Shown: piece by piece, positions 1 to 10,749 of the stretch
Layout: every line of letters starts with the position of its first letter
Position numbering within the stretch: the stretch's first letter is position 1
Source of the DNA: Aplectana chamaeleonis
Lineage: Eukaryota > Nematoda > Chromadorea > Rhabditida > Cosmocercidae
Direction: 5' to 3'
Assembly: GCA_029168955.1 (NCBI GenBank)
Contig: JAPDOI010000871.1
Location: forward strand, 167,501 to 231,500
DNA: 64,000 nucleotides
Position numbers and translations under genes: made by a program
The notes under the pieces: generated by a model
What the model saw: only the letters and a program-made list of their open reading frames with translations
The model's database searches: none
Told to the model about the DNA's origin: nothing

Positions 1-898
1 CTTCCAATTGACTATCAATTAATGAAAGTGAAATAACATCACGCAATGAGTTAATGCGAATGTCGTCAACTAAGAGAACTGCTGTCACACGAATACATAA
101 ATGCTCAGTAACAAGTGCGTGATTTGGTTTTTCAATGTCACACTCAATTTTTGTTGCTTAGTGAACAAGTGCACAGCCAAATCAACGATGAATCATTTCA
201 CTGAGTTTTTAGCGCTTCTTTCGAGTTTATTCCCATGCCAAATCAGTAGCATAAGACATTTCACTTCTTTTAACGAGTTTCTCACAAATGTTTCATTTCC
301 AAATCATACTAATCCGTAGCAAAGCAAAACAGTTAGATAATGAACATTTGAATTGTAATGGACAAGTCTTAAATGCATCTGCCCGTCGATATTATTTGTT
401 GTACACTACCGCTCGTAGAATTTGGTCGGAAAGTGAGCGAGTATAGCTCGCTTCAAGGTCAACATTGAGCGAAACTGGGAAGATATTCATGATTCTGGTG
501 TTGAGGGCTATCCAGCGGTATAGCCATTGTCAGGGTTTCTTTAAGAACTATAGAAAACCAGCTCTCTGCATACCGTAGACACAGGGGAAATCAGACAGTG
601 ACGGTAGCGCCCCATCCGCCACGGTGCGGTAATTGCAAACTTGGCTGATAACTCCTGCAGTTCTCAGTACACTCACCACAAAGGGTAAACCATGGGGTAA
701 CTCTCAACGCCAGGATCATAAATATTGGCCTAGTTTTGCTCAAAGTTAAGCTTGAACCAAGTTGTACGAAGAAGACGCAAAAACCCGACCTCGCTCGCTT
801 TCTGTCCAAAGCCTTTGAGCGGTATTGTATAAGGTAGGTGACCGTGTGTGATTTGCTTGGCTAACCAAATCAACAGATTTTGAATTAGTTTGACATGG
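1..898. other. Intergenic or old repeat DNA, no supported gene
   Basis: The open frames are short (91 codons or fewer) and show no recognisable domain. A minus-strand frame around 591-809 contains a cysteine-bearing stretch (WFTLCGECTENC) that could be a decayed repeat ORF. I cannot place it in a family. Confidence 0.5.
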
Positions 899-1310
899 TT
901 AAAGGCAGTGTTCACGATAATCTTCGATTTTGAGATTAATGGCTGAATCGAACCCTTACTCCCACCCCACCTTTTAACTCTCACTGGAACTGTTCGCTGT
1001 GACAATGAAATCTTTTGTGAACCGGTCTTTTAGAATTCTATAGTCTCTGCTGCTCTGCTCTTTTCTTCGGACTGTTTTGCCTAAAATATTCTACCATATT
1101 CGCTCAACCCCATTTTTCACCAGTGACAACCACCGTGAACAAGTTCATCTGACCGGACAACTAGTCCACGCCAGAGAATAATATCTCTGAAATAAGACGA
1201 TTCAGTGCATTTGAAGCCGTTGCTTCGTAATTTTGGTAACACTTGGTGGCCAACGCATTGTTTTGAGTGCGAAACTCGGGAACGAAAACCATCGTGAACA
1301 CTGCCTTTAA
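899..1310. mobile_element. TTAA-flanked MITE, family A
   Basis: The ends are TTAAAGGCAGTGTTCACGAT on the left and its reverse complement on the right, with TTAA at 899-902 and 1307-1310. The 412-bp interior has no transposase. Its interior matches the outer parts of the copy at 41680-42372 (shared CTCTCACTG and GTGACA stretches), so the two are one subfamily. The TTAA duplication suggests a piggyBac-type transposase in trans. That link is inference. Confidence 0.85.
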
Positions 1311-2560
1311 TCTCGTTCTGATTAATTCGAAATTTGTTCAGGTATCATTTGGCACCTCGTCAGCACCATTCAAAACTCTTGAGCGAGTGTCTCGGCTGCG
1401 TGCGGTAGTTTTTTTTTCTTAGGCATCTTTCATAGTCCTGACCGCAAGCGCGGCACGTGCGTGACGCACGTGAAGATCGGTGGACAATAAAAGTTCTCAC
1501 CGCGAATGCTTCCACGCCAACATAGATAATTCTGGGGCTATCCTACGCTAACGTTTACGCAAATTCAAGCCAGGAATTTCTGTGCATATCACAGTAGATG
1601 CCCAACTTTAACCAACCCTGTCCTGACGGTGCCGCCAAATATTTCATAGTTGTTTCCTGCGCGTCATGCACGTTCCATGCGGTGGAAAGTTTCATAGTCC
1701 ACCGCTCATTCCGCGAGTCACACGCCTGCCGCGATTGCGGTGAGGACTATGAAATATGCCTTGATATCCGTTTTTTCTATTAGTCGCCCGATAGGCTGCA
1801 GTCAGCCCGGTCGATAAACATCTGCATTATGCGAACTGTATGTAAGAAATACAAGGGTCAAAGCTAAAGACGGTCATTTTCTGTACTTACAGTACCTTCC
1901 CAAACGCTCAGTAATCTTTCGAAAATCTGCAAGTGGGCTCAAAAACCGTATTCCCGAATCATCTCCTCTGAACAAAGCTTGGATGAAAGCAGATTTTCCA
2001 TTTTTGAACAGAGCAATTACGTTTCGGTTACTTCACATAATTAATACATTGAGTTCTCACCGCTGTTTTCAGGTTATGGATTCAAAAACATTTGGAAAAT
2101 TGTTCGAATATATTCGAATCGAATTTATTCTAATCCATTCGAAATTCGGTTATCAAAAAACGTGTCATCCGTATCTGTCCTCCCGTCCAGAGCACAACTG
2201 TAATATTCACCATTTATGATTTCCCTTCGTTTGTGTCCCCATTCCTCCTAGATATCTGTAGTTATTGGAGGTCTGGCCGCATATGTTCGTGTGCTCTCTT
2301 GCTACATATGTATGTCAGCAACGCAAGCTTTCCTCTCATATTCAATAGTTGAAAATTTGATATGACGAAAAAAGTAACTCATATCCATGTAAGTACTTCC
2401 CTTAGTTCGGCAACTGCGAGTAACATGTTTCAACCTCCGCCAGAAAAAAAAACCGTGATGGATCTCTCAAATTTTTTCTTTCAAGAAACAAGATTTTTCC
2501 GAATGTTTGTCACGCCAAGCGGCTGCGTCACCTGTCCTGTATTCTACTAACCCTCGCGTC
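1311..2560. other. No supported gene; short TTCGAA-rich patch at about 2100-2150
   Basis: Open frames are 78 codons or fewer without recognisable domains. A short TTCGAATATATTCGAA-type patch near 2104-2150 resembles the larger TTCGAA satellites elsewhere in the window. Nothing else is identifiable. Confidence 0.45.
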
Positions 2561-2673
2561 TATTCTAGAAAGCTGTTCTGGTCACCTGCAAGGAATCATA
2601 CGTCGTCTCTAGTGACAAGGGGGCAAATTCATCAGCAGCAAATTTGCCACTTTGAAAGGCATTTGTCCTGTCG

Positions 2674-3456
2674 ATGTTGCTCGCTGCCATTGAGTCCGTA
2701 ACGATTATTGATCGAATGGCCTCGTCCCTTGTTGCTGGCTCCAATGTTGCAGGAAGGAAGACGACAGGCAGTCAAGCAGATGCTGTCAGCCGTCTGCAAG
2801 ACCAAGCGGACCATGGCAAGGTGCCTGCTTACATGAAGTTGGTCATTAAGCTGCTACTCGAAACCAAAGAGGAGGTCAAGCAGATGGCGAAGCAAAGTGA
2901 GGATCTGGTGGAAGAGAATGGACGTCTGAAGCAGGAAATTTTTTATTTGAAGGAAAAATTAGCTGTGTCCGAGCGCACTAGGATTTCTGATGTTGTCGAT
3001 GCTGAAACTTCTCCTCATAGCACTGATTCTGTCGTAAATTTGAAGACGTTGAAAAAAACACTCCATTGTTTTATCGAATGTTCCAGAGTCCTCTGCTTCT
3101 ACTGCGTTTGACAAAATATCTGAGGACTGTTCCCGTGTTAGTTTATTGTTTAGTTTTCTTGGGTTGAAATGTATCCCCTCAAAGGTGTATCGTAGGAGCA
3201 CGCCGACTCTGGGCCGTCCCCGTTTAGTTAAGGTGGTCCTTCCTTCATCCAGATTCCAAGCCGAGGCGGTTAGGCGTGCTCGACGCTTACGTTTTTCCCT
3301 CCTCAAGAGGGCATATATCTACGCCCATCCCTAACCAGGGAGGAGAGAGAGCGAATCCGTGGCGAGCGCCTAACGACTCGTAGGGCAACGTTTGATGGCA
3401 AAATCACTGCCAGTCAAACCCAGGACTCGTCGTACTCACACGCACAATCTCAAGAA
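2674..3456 (+). pseudogene. CR1-like ORF1 (coiled-coil RNA-binding protein), frameshifted
   Basis: The 145-codon frame 2674-3111 has a heptad-rich, charged stretch (KLVIKLLLETKEEVKQMAKQ and following) typical of a coiled coil, which in LINE ORF1 proteins drives oligomerisation. After a frame change the chain continues at about 3112-3345 with GRPRLVKVVLPSSRF and an arginine-rich stretch, a conserved RNA-binding-like segment of CR1/L2-type ORF1 proteins. It then runs on through REERARIRGERLTTRR to about 3456. The frameshift means the intact protein cannot be made. It lies directly upstream of the endonuclease remnant, as expected for ORF1. The start is uncertain, since the ATG at 2674 is simply the first one in the long frame. 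Confidence 0.65.
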
Positions 3457-3540
3457 GTTAACCCAAGCATGATTTCCTCACAGCCCAGTAGTCCTTCGGG
3501 AAACTGCTTTGCTTTCAAAGGAAATCATGTCGCAAGATTT

Positions 3541-4640
3541 TATGCTTACTGTCGAATATCAGATCTTTAGTAAGAAACCGTGATTCTTTCATTTCAAATC
3601 TCTGCCAGAACAATTATGCTGTGACCTTTTTGACTGAGGCATGGCTGAGCTCTGAAAACGGCTTACTGTGCATCTCTGGGCCAAATTCCGTTCCGCAGCT
3701 GCTTCTCGAAACGCTTTGCGGCCGCACGCGCTCGAGCCAGTCGAGTTTACAGCGCTAAGGCCGACTCGATGTGGCTTTTTAATACAGATTTCTCTGATTT
3801 TGTTTAGTTTTCAGTTTCTGAAACCCAACTAGAGTCAACAGATCGGCGGCTGTGGCGCTGGGAATTCTTCCTACTCGAAAGCACGCGGCCGCAAAGCGTG
3901 TCGAGACGCAATTGCGGACGAGAATTTGGTCCAGAGAAGCACAGTAGGTGCTCTTACAGGTGTAGTATGTACTCAGTATGAAGGAATAAGATGCGATAGG
4001 AAGTCCAAGAAGGGAGGCGGTGTCATGCTTTTAATAAGAAGATCAATGTCGTACAATCAAGTTTTCAGTGAATCCGTGAGTGATTCTTATGAAATATTAT
4101 TACTGATACTAGTGTGTAATGTATATAACCTGAATTTCACTTCTCGCATAATAGCAATTTACAGGGTTCCCAGTTGCAGTATAGAGAAATCGATGCAGTT
4201 GTGAAAAGCCATAAGCGATTTTCGTTCCTCCGACTCTCCATGTACTGTCTTAGGGGACTTCAATATACCCGGTTTGACCGAACGAGTTGGTAAGCTGGCG
4301 AACTCTTTTAATGACACTTTCGAGACTCACGATCTTCGACAACTAGTACCGGCAGCTACTAGAGGCGGCTCACTCTTAGACTTCGTCTTATGCAACAAAA
4401 CTGATAGCAATCAATGTCGTAGCCCCAATCGGGGGTAGTGTACACGCGAAAGTGGCATTCACTCTTGCCGTGGAGACTATACCAGAACGACCACGATTGA
4501 TTAGAGAATGCAAAAAAAGCTGATTTCGCGAAAATTAATGAGCACTTGAGTAACTTTGATTGGATCGGGATCATGAGTTGCCCGGGAACGGTTGACGAAA
4601 AGAACGAAACTTCATAGAAGTCATCGAGCATGTCATTGAG
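3541..4640 (+). pseudogene. CR1-like apurinic-type endonuclease domain, interrupted
   Basis: This is the EEP-fold endonuclease that nicks target DNA for target-primed reverse transcription. The N-terminal segment (about 3541-3678) reads like NIRSL...FLTEAWLSSENG, the first catalytic blocks, before a 279-bp TA-flanked MITE cuts in. After the MITE, a frame at 3926-4204 carries RCDRKSKKGGGVMLLI. Then 4243-4263 reads LGDFNIP, the diagnostic GDFN block, followed by a segment containing GGSLLDFVLCNK. Stops and frame changes separate the blocks, so the domain is dead. It continues without a gap into the linker at 4641. Confidence 0.75.
3666..3944. mobile_element. TA-flanked foldback MITE (CTGTGC ends), copy 1
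   Basis: Inverted ends (CTGTGC..CTCTGG.CCAAATTC) and an inner inverted stretch with GCTTTGCGGCCGC face each other. TA dinucleotides flank both ends (3664-3665 and 3945-3946). The element splits a LINE endonuclease in mid-domain, which fixes its boundaries. A second copy lies at 51287-51551. TA duplication with long inverted ends points to a Tc1/mariner-type transposase in trans (inference). Confidence 0.85.
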
Positions 4641-5510
4641 TTATTTGTCCCATTACGTGAAGTCTTGCCAAAAGAGCTTAATTTACCACAGCGTCTAAGA
4701 GATATGATCAAGTTCAGGTCTGATATGTGGAATAGAGCTTCGGCATCCGAGCATTCGCAAGCATGGGAAAATTATGAGGCCTATAACAAAAAAGTTGAAA
4801 AAGCTCTTACAAGGTATCAGATCTATTTAGAGAGAGAGGTTATTGACTCGAATGACAAAAACAGATTTTATAGGTATGTTAGTTCTCACAGCGGTTTTAA
4901 AAACTCTATTCCTAGCCTCATTGACTGGAATGGGAACCTTTTTTCATCTCCCACTGAAAAGGCTGATCCTTTGGCGAACAAATTTCAAAAAATGTTCAGT
5001 GTGCCTCGAGAAGTCGACTCCAAGCTAGTTCCATCCAAAGATCTTGCGCTACCTCGCCATGATCAGATGGAGCACTCTTTATGGTTCCATAAGGAAGACA
5101 TTTTTGAACTTTTATCGAAGTGGCCCAATTCTTATTCAATCTCTGCGGACTTCATTCCTCTCACTTTCATAAAGAATCTTGTACCTGATTTTGCACCCAC
5201 TTGAACACATTTTCAATTTGAGCTATATGAGAGCTGAAGTTCCTGAAAGGTGGAAACATGCAATTATTACCCCCATTTCTAGAAAACCTCAGCTTAGCGA
5301 TCCTGGAATTTACAGGTCTGTAAGTACCTATAACCTCTATCTTCGCACGAACTTTTGAGAAAATAGTCAGAAAACACCTTGTTAGACACCTTGAGCACAA
5401 CTGCTTCATTTCAGAAAATCAGTTCGGCTCTCTGACTGAAAGGCAGATCCGTTGAGACGTCACTCGTAAGTTCTTTCAACGATTGGACGAATAATTTGGA
5501 GACCAGGAGC
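4641..5510 (+). pseudogene. CR1-like endonuclease-RT linker and RT finger region
   Basis: The 179-codon frame 4665-5204 (starting MPKELNLPQRLRDMIKFRSD) has the helical, charged linker seen between endonuclease and RT in CR1-like proteins, ending with ADFIPLTFIKNL. After a frame change, 5211-5290 reads MRAEVPERWKHAIITPI, the RT finger motif (P..W..A.ITPI). Several stops follow up to 5510, where a TTAA MITE is inserted. The palm with its catalytic aspartates is not found downstream. This is a defective copy. Confidence 0.75.
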
Positions 5511-6157
5511 TTAAAGGCACAGTACACCCTCAGATTTGAATTTTGAGATTTTTATGTAATTGTGTTGAAGACCCCTCCTGTATAACACGTGCCAAATGCG
5601 AGATCTCAATTCTTCCAAATAAGCGAGATATAAGCCACTACCACAGGCCCGACCCCCTTCGCTCACCACCCCAGGCCCGACCCCCTCACAGATTCTCGAA
5701 CGCAATAGCGGCTCGATGGATGGATGAATTCTCAACAAGTCGTCGTTCTTCAGTCCATTACAGGACTGTCTCCTTATCCTGGCTTTCTCTCACGCAACGA
5801 TTGCAAATGAAGAGAAATACAGGCCTGAGACAACTTGTCCACCAATTTTTCACCCTCAAAATCTAAGCATCTTTGAAGAGCTAAAACTCTGTTCAAAGGA
5901 GGTCTTAAGCCTCTTCCATACTTGCCCGACCGACGTCGGACGACTCGTTATCGAATGTGCAATATCTATCTACCCTATCCTACCCATCTTATCTATCTTA
6001 ACTTATCAAATATGATAACGAGTCGTCCGACGTCGGCCGGCAAACTATGAAAGGGGCTTTATACGATTCCAGAGATATCACTGTGATCATCGTGTGACTA
6101 TGTCCGAGATAAGCATGAAATGTGGTAATTTATTTTTTGGGTGCCCTGTGCCTTTAA
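5511..6157. mobile_element. TTAA-flanked MITE, family B, with its own insertion
   Basis: The left end is TTAAAGGCACAGTACACCCT and the right end is GGGTGCCCTGTGCCTTTAA. The right TTAA (6154-6157) is also the left TTAA of the next element. A palindromic insertion occupies about 5911-6060. Related copies are at 33599-34076 and 34166-34657, with partial ones at 17859, 53761 and 62808. No ORF of its own is evident. Confidence 0.8.
5911..6060. mobile_element. Foldback insertion inside the family B MITE
   Basis: The inverted arms read about CATACTTGCCCGACCGACGT and TCGTCCGACGTCGGCCGGCA, with GATAACGAGTCGTCC/GGACGACTCGTTATC pairing toward the centre. The AT-rich centre carries pyrimidine-rich TATCTA/CCTA runs. 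It is absent from other family B copies, which shows that it is a later insertion. I do not recognise the family. Confidence 0.7.
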
Positions 6158-6648
6158 AGGCAGTGTTCACGATGAAAATCGTTTTTCTGTTTTTCCCCCT
6201 ATCATGAAAACGGCCCCATGCTGATTCCAATGGTGTCTCTGAAATCCCACAAGACCTTCTGTGAACGCAGGTATGGTAACTCAAAGATTGAGCTATGGAA
6301 ACATGGTGGACGAGTTGTCCGAGGCTTGTAACTTCCGTATTTTGCAGCCGATCTATGCGAGCTGACCTGAGTAAAGAGAGAAGCTGAGAATGAAGGGAAG
6401 AACGGGGCTAATGATTGAAAATCATCGCTCATCTCACGGTCTCGAGCATTCATTTGTTCACGTCGGTGGGCGTGTGATGCGCTTTTGGGGTTTTCAATGC
6501 GCTCGAAGTTGCAACTTCGGGCTCTTTTGGGGCTCTTCCTGGCTCGTTTTCATGCGTTCTTTCGACGTTAACGTTACAGAGTGTCCCTCCACTACCCAAT
6601 CCTAGTGGAATTTCGAAAACTTTTTTCATCGTGAGCACTGCCTTTAAG
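6154..6648. mobile_element. TTAA-flanked MITE, family A, abutting family B
   Basis: The left end TTAAAGGCAGTGTTCACGAT shares its TTAA with the preceding family B element. The right end is ATCGTGAGCACTGCCTTTAA at 6648. It lies between RT finger and thumb remnants of the CR1-like LINE. Confidence 0.85.
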
Positions 6649-6858
6649 AGGTCAGACTCTCACGTCCGTTTCTGAAGTGAGAGATCTAGGTTTCCAAATA
6701 TCCCGTGATTTGAGTTTCAGACAGCATTACAGAAACTTGGTTAGGAAGGCTAATAACCGCACCTATAATCTTTTTAAGGTACTCAGAACTAATAATCCTC
6801 AGGCGCTTCTGCGAGCTTAGAAGACCTAGACTCTGTTCCAATACAAGTGAACTCTCGT

Positions 6859-6992
6859 TTTCGATTATCACAGCGCGGAGCGGTGGCTTTTTCGTCGAAA
6901 ACTCCTTATCACTAATTATATTTCACCGAGGCCCACCGCTACGCTGCTGGTGATAATCGAAACCGACAGGTCACTAGGGATGTACCAGAATT
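6859..6992. mobile_element. TA-flanked foldback MITE (GCGGAGCGGTGG arms), copy 1
   Basis: The sequence TCGATTATCACAGCGCGGAG is mirrored by a degenerate reverse complement near 6930-6960, and the right end runs on to ACAGGTCACTAGGGATGTAC. The copy at 40331-40494 is more complete. The left terminus here looks shortened. Both copies sit in CR1-like C-terminal coding sequence, at different sites. Confidence 0.75.
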
Positions 6993-7321
6993 TATGTGAG
7001 GCCTTTAGTTGAGTGTGGTATCACAGTCTTTAACCCAGTGAGAAAGAAGGAGATTGCCCTATCGGAATCCATTCAAAATAACTACACCCGCAAACCAATG
7101 ATGAGAAGTTCTGAACTCGCGCATTCCCAGGTGCCCAATGGTGCCGAAAGAGCTAGAATTCTGGAACTGCTTAGTCTTCATAGGAGAAGGAAAAGAGCTG
7201 ATCTGATAATGATGTACAAATTACTCACTAGAAAGTTGTCCATAGATCCAGTAAAATTTTTCGGAGCTCCCATTTCAAGAAGCAGGTGCGGGAAACTTAG
7301 TCTCTATATTCCAATTGCGAA

Positions 7322-7558
7322 CAGTTGACCGCAATGTTTAAAGGACATCGTGCGGTGGCGGACTCGCACTAAAACTACGCTAGAGTCTGGCACTTTGCCA
7401 GATTTCGTCATCGATACGCGCCACAGCTGATATTCTCGTGAGCAGAGAAACGACGGTTGGCGCCGATCGATGACGAAATCTGGCAAAGCGCCAGATTCTA
7501 CCGTAATTTAGGGCGAGTCCGCAACCGCACCATGTCCTTTTAATATTGCGGTCAACTG
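7322..7558. mobile_element. TA-type foldback MITE (CAGTTGACCGCAAT ends)
   Basis: The left end is CAGTTGACCGCAATGTTTAA and the right end is its near reverse complement TAATATTGCGGTCAACTG followed by TA. Inner arms AGTCTGGCACTTTGCCAGAT and ATCTGGCAAAGCGCCAGATT extend the palindrome. The element splits the CR1-like C-terminus. A lone end of the same family abuts the (GAA)n tract at 23717. Confidence 0.8.
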
Positions 7559-7882
7559 TACCGTACCGTGAGCAAGTTCAATGAAATTCTAGGTGAGAAT
7601 GAGTTCCTTCTGAGTGTGTTTTTGAGTGCCTTCAAGTCCCTTCTAAGAAACATCTGACCTTCAATCTACTTCTACTGATGGTTTTTTGTCCCACTTACTT
7701 CTACAATTACTTTTTGTTACTTATTTTTGAATGTCATTTTCCGGCTAATCGGTTTTCTTTGTTTCCTCAGCGTAGGTTTTACAGTTGCGTTGAATATTTC
7801 AGCAATTCTGCGATTTTTTTATCAAGTTGTGTAATGCTTACGTGGACTTGTTCCGCGTCTCAAATAAATAAAATAAAATAAA

Positions 7883-8450
7883 TGTTTTTCACATAATGAG
7901 AATAACGTGCTCAATCGAAGAAGAAAAATTGACAATGGTTTTTTTTAAAAAGACCAACTTAAGGGTAGAGGGGCTTCAATAGTAGAAAAGGCTTTGAATA
8001 AATGAGAGGGCGCTCAATTACAGGAAAGGCGATGTGGCAGATGACTGCTGAAATTGTGATTTTGGCAAAGGACTTCGAATAGCACACCAAGGCTTTCTAA
8101 ACACTCGGCAATTCACTTCATCTCATGTTACTGGACATTAATGGAAAATTACTATCAAAAAAGTAAGAATCATACAGAAAATAAGTAGGCATTAATTGCT
8201 TCAGCATCCGAAACAAGTCTTGGAGCGGAGTATGTTTCTACTTCAGCTTGCTGGAGCCCAGCAGTTGCTATTTACTACAAAGTTTCGGAAAAAGAAACAT
8301 TGAAGGGAAAAAATCATTTCTGCCACCGTTCGTGTTGCTTTTTTCTACTTCGCAATATGTTATCGGCTGATCTGTGAGCCGTTAGTATTTTCTTGCGCCA
8401 GTGGTCATAACTAAAGTAAGATGAAGGCGAGAGAATAGAAAAAAATCTGC
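7883..8450. other. No supported gene
   Basis: AT-rich sequence between the LINE tail and the next TTAA MITE. No ORF, palindrome or tandem repeat stands out. Confidence 0.5.
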
Positions 8451-8932
8451 TTAAAGCCACAGTCCAAGCTCAGGGGTAATTTTTGATATTGTACTCCGGT
8501 CGCCGTGTATAGCGTCCCTGCCAAGCGCGAAATCTCAATTCGCTCAAATAAGCGAGAAAAGGCGAGGAAAAAGTCGGCCCCGCCCCCATGGAAGAAAAAA
8601 TGGGTAACGCCCACCGACAAGCTTCCGGTCTCAATAGGGAAGATAGGCGCGATCGATTTTGTTCCAAATCTATGTTCTTCCATTTGTTTTCGGTCTGGCT
8701 TCATTTTGTGACCTGCTCCAAAACGATGGCTGCGAATAACGAGAAAAGACAGGCTCGAGACAACTCGTCCGCGAACTTCTCGCCGTTCAAATTCAGCATC
8801 TTTGAGGGGCCATAACTCCGTTCGTAGTGACTTCTGGGCGATTCTGGAGACACTTTTGTGATCAGCGTAAAATTTTCTTCAAGATAAGCAGAAAAACAAA
8901 ATTTCGATTCTGAGGTTGGACTGTGCCTTTAA
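8451..8932. mobile_element. TTAA-flanked MITE, family C, copy 1
   Basis: The left end is TTAAAGCCACAGTCCAAGCT and the right end is GGTTGGACTGTGCCTTTAA, with TTAA at both limits. It is 482 bp without a transposase. The short ORFs in it read through repeat sequence on both strands. A second copy at 48299-48738 is a nearly complete palindrome. Confidence 0.85.
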
Positions 8933-9005
8933 GGACAGGACACTATACTTGTTCCGAATCGAATAAGCGGATGAGTATCCGACTGTTTCAGTCGGATAAA
9001 AAAGT

Positions 9006-9835
9006 CGACTTTTTATTCGAAAAGTCGGATATTCGAAAAAGTGCGATATCCGAGTATAGTCGAAAAGTCGAATATTCGAAAAAGTCCGATATCCGATTAC
9101 AGTCGAAAAGTCGAATATTCGAAGAAGTCTGATATCCGACTACAGTCGAAAAGTCGAATAATCGAAAAAGTGCGATATCCGACTACAGTCGAATGTCGAA
9201 TATTCGAAAAAGTGCGATATCCGACTACAGTCGAAAAGTCGAATATTCGAAAAAGTGCGATATCCGACTATAGTCGAAAAGTCGATTATTCGAAAAAGTC
9301 CGATATCCGACTAAAGTCGAAAAGTCGAATATTCGAAAAAGTGCGATATCCGACTACAGTCGAAAAGTCGAATATTCGAAAAAGTGCGATATCCGACTAC
9401 AGTCGAAAAGTCGAATATTCGAAAAAGTCCGATATCCGACTAAAGTCGAAAAGTCGAATATTCGAAAAAGTCTGATATCCGACTACAGTCGAAAAGTCGA
9501 ATAATCGAAAAAGTGCGATATCCGACTACAGTCGAATGTCGAATATTCGAAAAAGTGCGATATCCGACTACAGTCGAAAAGTCGAATATTCGAAAAAGTG
9601 CGATATCCGACTATAGTCGAAAAGTCGATTATTCGAAAAAGTCCGATATCCGACTAAAGTCGAAAAGTCGAATATTCGAAAAAGTGCGATATCCGACTAC
9701 AGTCGAAAAGTCGAATATTCGAAAAAGTGCGATATCCGACTACAGTCGAAAAGTCGAATATTCGAAAGGGTTATATCCGACTACAGTCGAAACGTCGAAT
9801 ATTCGAATAGTTCAAAATCCGAATGTTGTCGCAAA
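9006..9835. repeat. 43-bp tandem satellite, array 1 (TCGAATATTCGA-containing)
   Basis: About 19 copies of a 43-bp unit containing GATATCCGACTACAGTCGAA and AAGTCGAATATTCGAAAAAG. Because 43 is not a multiple of 3, each successive unit shifts frame, giving long pseudo-ORFs (144 and 113 codons) that are not genes. Variant units repeat in the same order about 380 bp apart (compare 9123-9360 with 9470-9700), so a block of several units has been duplicated. The same satellite occurs at 17366-17842. Confidence 0.95.
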
Positions 9836-10126
9836 GTCGGATCTTTCAACCTGACTAGAAAAAAACTTCTTGTCAATCACACCCCTCGAAAATAATTACG
9901 CTCATCCGGGAATCTGTTTTTGATTTTAGTTATTAATTTAAGCACGATTTTTATTTATATTTGCTTTTGGAAGAAACATTGTGGGCGTAGGTCAGATGGT
10001 AGCGATTTTTTAAGAAACCTTATTGATGTTGCTGACAGATTTCTGCTAGTTGTTGGACGACTACGGTGCGTGTCCAAACTATAGAGGCACCATATTTTCG
10101 TGCGACCCATGAATCGTTGTGGGCAC

Positions 10127-10404
10127 CAGGCTGTGCGTTATAACGTTAACGTGTTAACGCATTAACGGGTTAACGCGGTTTTTTCTCAAGAATTAACGAT
10201 TAAGGGGCTGAGCAGAGTGCCACCGCGGCGCGGCCTGATGATGGAGAGCCGTATTGATAGATCGCCGCGATCTATCAATACGGCTCTCAATCATCAGGCC
10301 GCGCCGCGCCGCGGTGGCACTCTGCTCAGCCCCTAACGCTTAACGAAAAAGTCTTGAAAACACGTTAATTTATAACTGGTTAATTGTTGTAGAATAATGG
10401 CACC
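10127..10404. mobile_element. hAT-like element end with TTAACG word array
   Basis: The left end CAGGCTGTGCGTTATAACGT is followed by repeats of GTTAACGNNTTAACG. AACG/CGTT words recur on the far side of an internal hairpin, to about 10370. This is the same architecture as the 8-bp-TSD elements elsewhere. I could not find a convincing matching right terminus or duplication, so the boundaries are tentative. Confidence 0.45.
10205..10336. repeat. Near-perfect 130-bp hairpin
   Basis: The left arm begins GGGGCTGAGCAGAGTGCCAC and the right arm ends GTGGCACTCTGCTCAGCCCC. The centre is GATAGATCGC/CGCGATCTATC. The stem is about 64 bp with few mismatches and almost no loop. It interrupts the TTAACG word array, so it is probably a small foldback element. 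Confidence 0.85.
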
Positions 10405-10749
10405 AGGGTACTGCGCAAGGTGCGGACCTGCCAGTTTTGCTCAGACCCCCACTCCAATGCCAGTTTCACTCAGAACCCCCCCCAGGAGGGTGAGTAGGTC
10501 AATTTTTTAGCGTATTCTACCCCCCCCCCCCTCCGCTCCCCACCTAGAACTGATGAGTTCAAAGTGTTTATCCAGCAGGTTTGCCTCTGATATTTGATTG
10601 CAGTAGAATAACTCTTGTCGTATAAAAGTGGTGAAACCAGTGCTATGCGTTAAAATGCGGATGTTCGCGAGGACGAGAGCACAGAACAGCGCCCATCGCA
10701 TTTATGTAGAGAGGGGCTGAAAGTGCAAAAGTGTATGTATAGTGCAGTC
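10405..10749. other. No supported gene; C-rich run near 10521-10530
   Basis: Contains short C/G homopolymer runs and no convincing ORF. The GTTAAAATGCGGATGTT stretch near 10650 is echoed near 10970, so the piece may belong to a larger palindromic repeat. Confidence 0.4.

Larger units (their letters stand above)
6649..7660 (+). pseudogene. CR1-like RT thumb and C-terminal region, interrupted twice
   Basis: Directly after the TTAA MITE the frame reads SEVRDLGFQISRDLSF and VRKANNRTYNLFKVL, the conserved post-palm block of CR1-like RTs. A 130-bp foldback interrupts it. The frame resumes at 6996-7328 with MRPLVECGITVFNPVRKKEI and QNNYTRK, the well-conserved C-terminal block of this clade. A second TA-type foldback (7322-7558) interrupts the last segment. 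Coding similarity then runs from about 7559 to 7660 (VSKFNEILGENEFL..). The same C-terminal block occurs at 40013-40660, which supports the call. Confidence 0.8.
2561..7882 (+). mobile_element. CR1-like non-LTR retrotransposon, shattered by nested insertions
   Basis: Pieces in order: a coiled-coil ORF1, an endonuclease, the endonuclease-to-RT linker, RT fingers, and after a gap the RT thumb and C-terminal region. The 3' end is a short tail of AAATAAATAAAATAAAAT type at about 7861-7881. The pieces are separated by small elements at 3666-3944, 5511-6157 (with 5911-6060 inside it), 6154-6648, 6859-6992 and 7322-7558. The catalytic palm of the RT is missing between the last RT-finger piece and 6649, so there is an internal deletion as well as insertions. 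The 5' limit is approximate. The family call rests on the order of domains and on resemblance to CR1 proteins. Confidence 0.75.

Noticed and set aside
8980..9000. CTGTTTCA, the core of the C. elegans piRNA upstream motif
   Set aside because: An isolated 8-mer inside a small hairpin at the edge of a satellite, with no cluster of such motifs.
9006..9835. Possible CRISPR array because of regular repeats
   Set aside because: The repeats are contiguous 43-bp units without unique spacers, and the window is eukaryotic.
9041..9854. ORFs of 144 and 113 codons with a repeated YSRKVEYSKKSDIRL pattern
   Set aside because: They read through the 43-bp satellite, which shifts frame each unit, and have no gene context.
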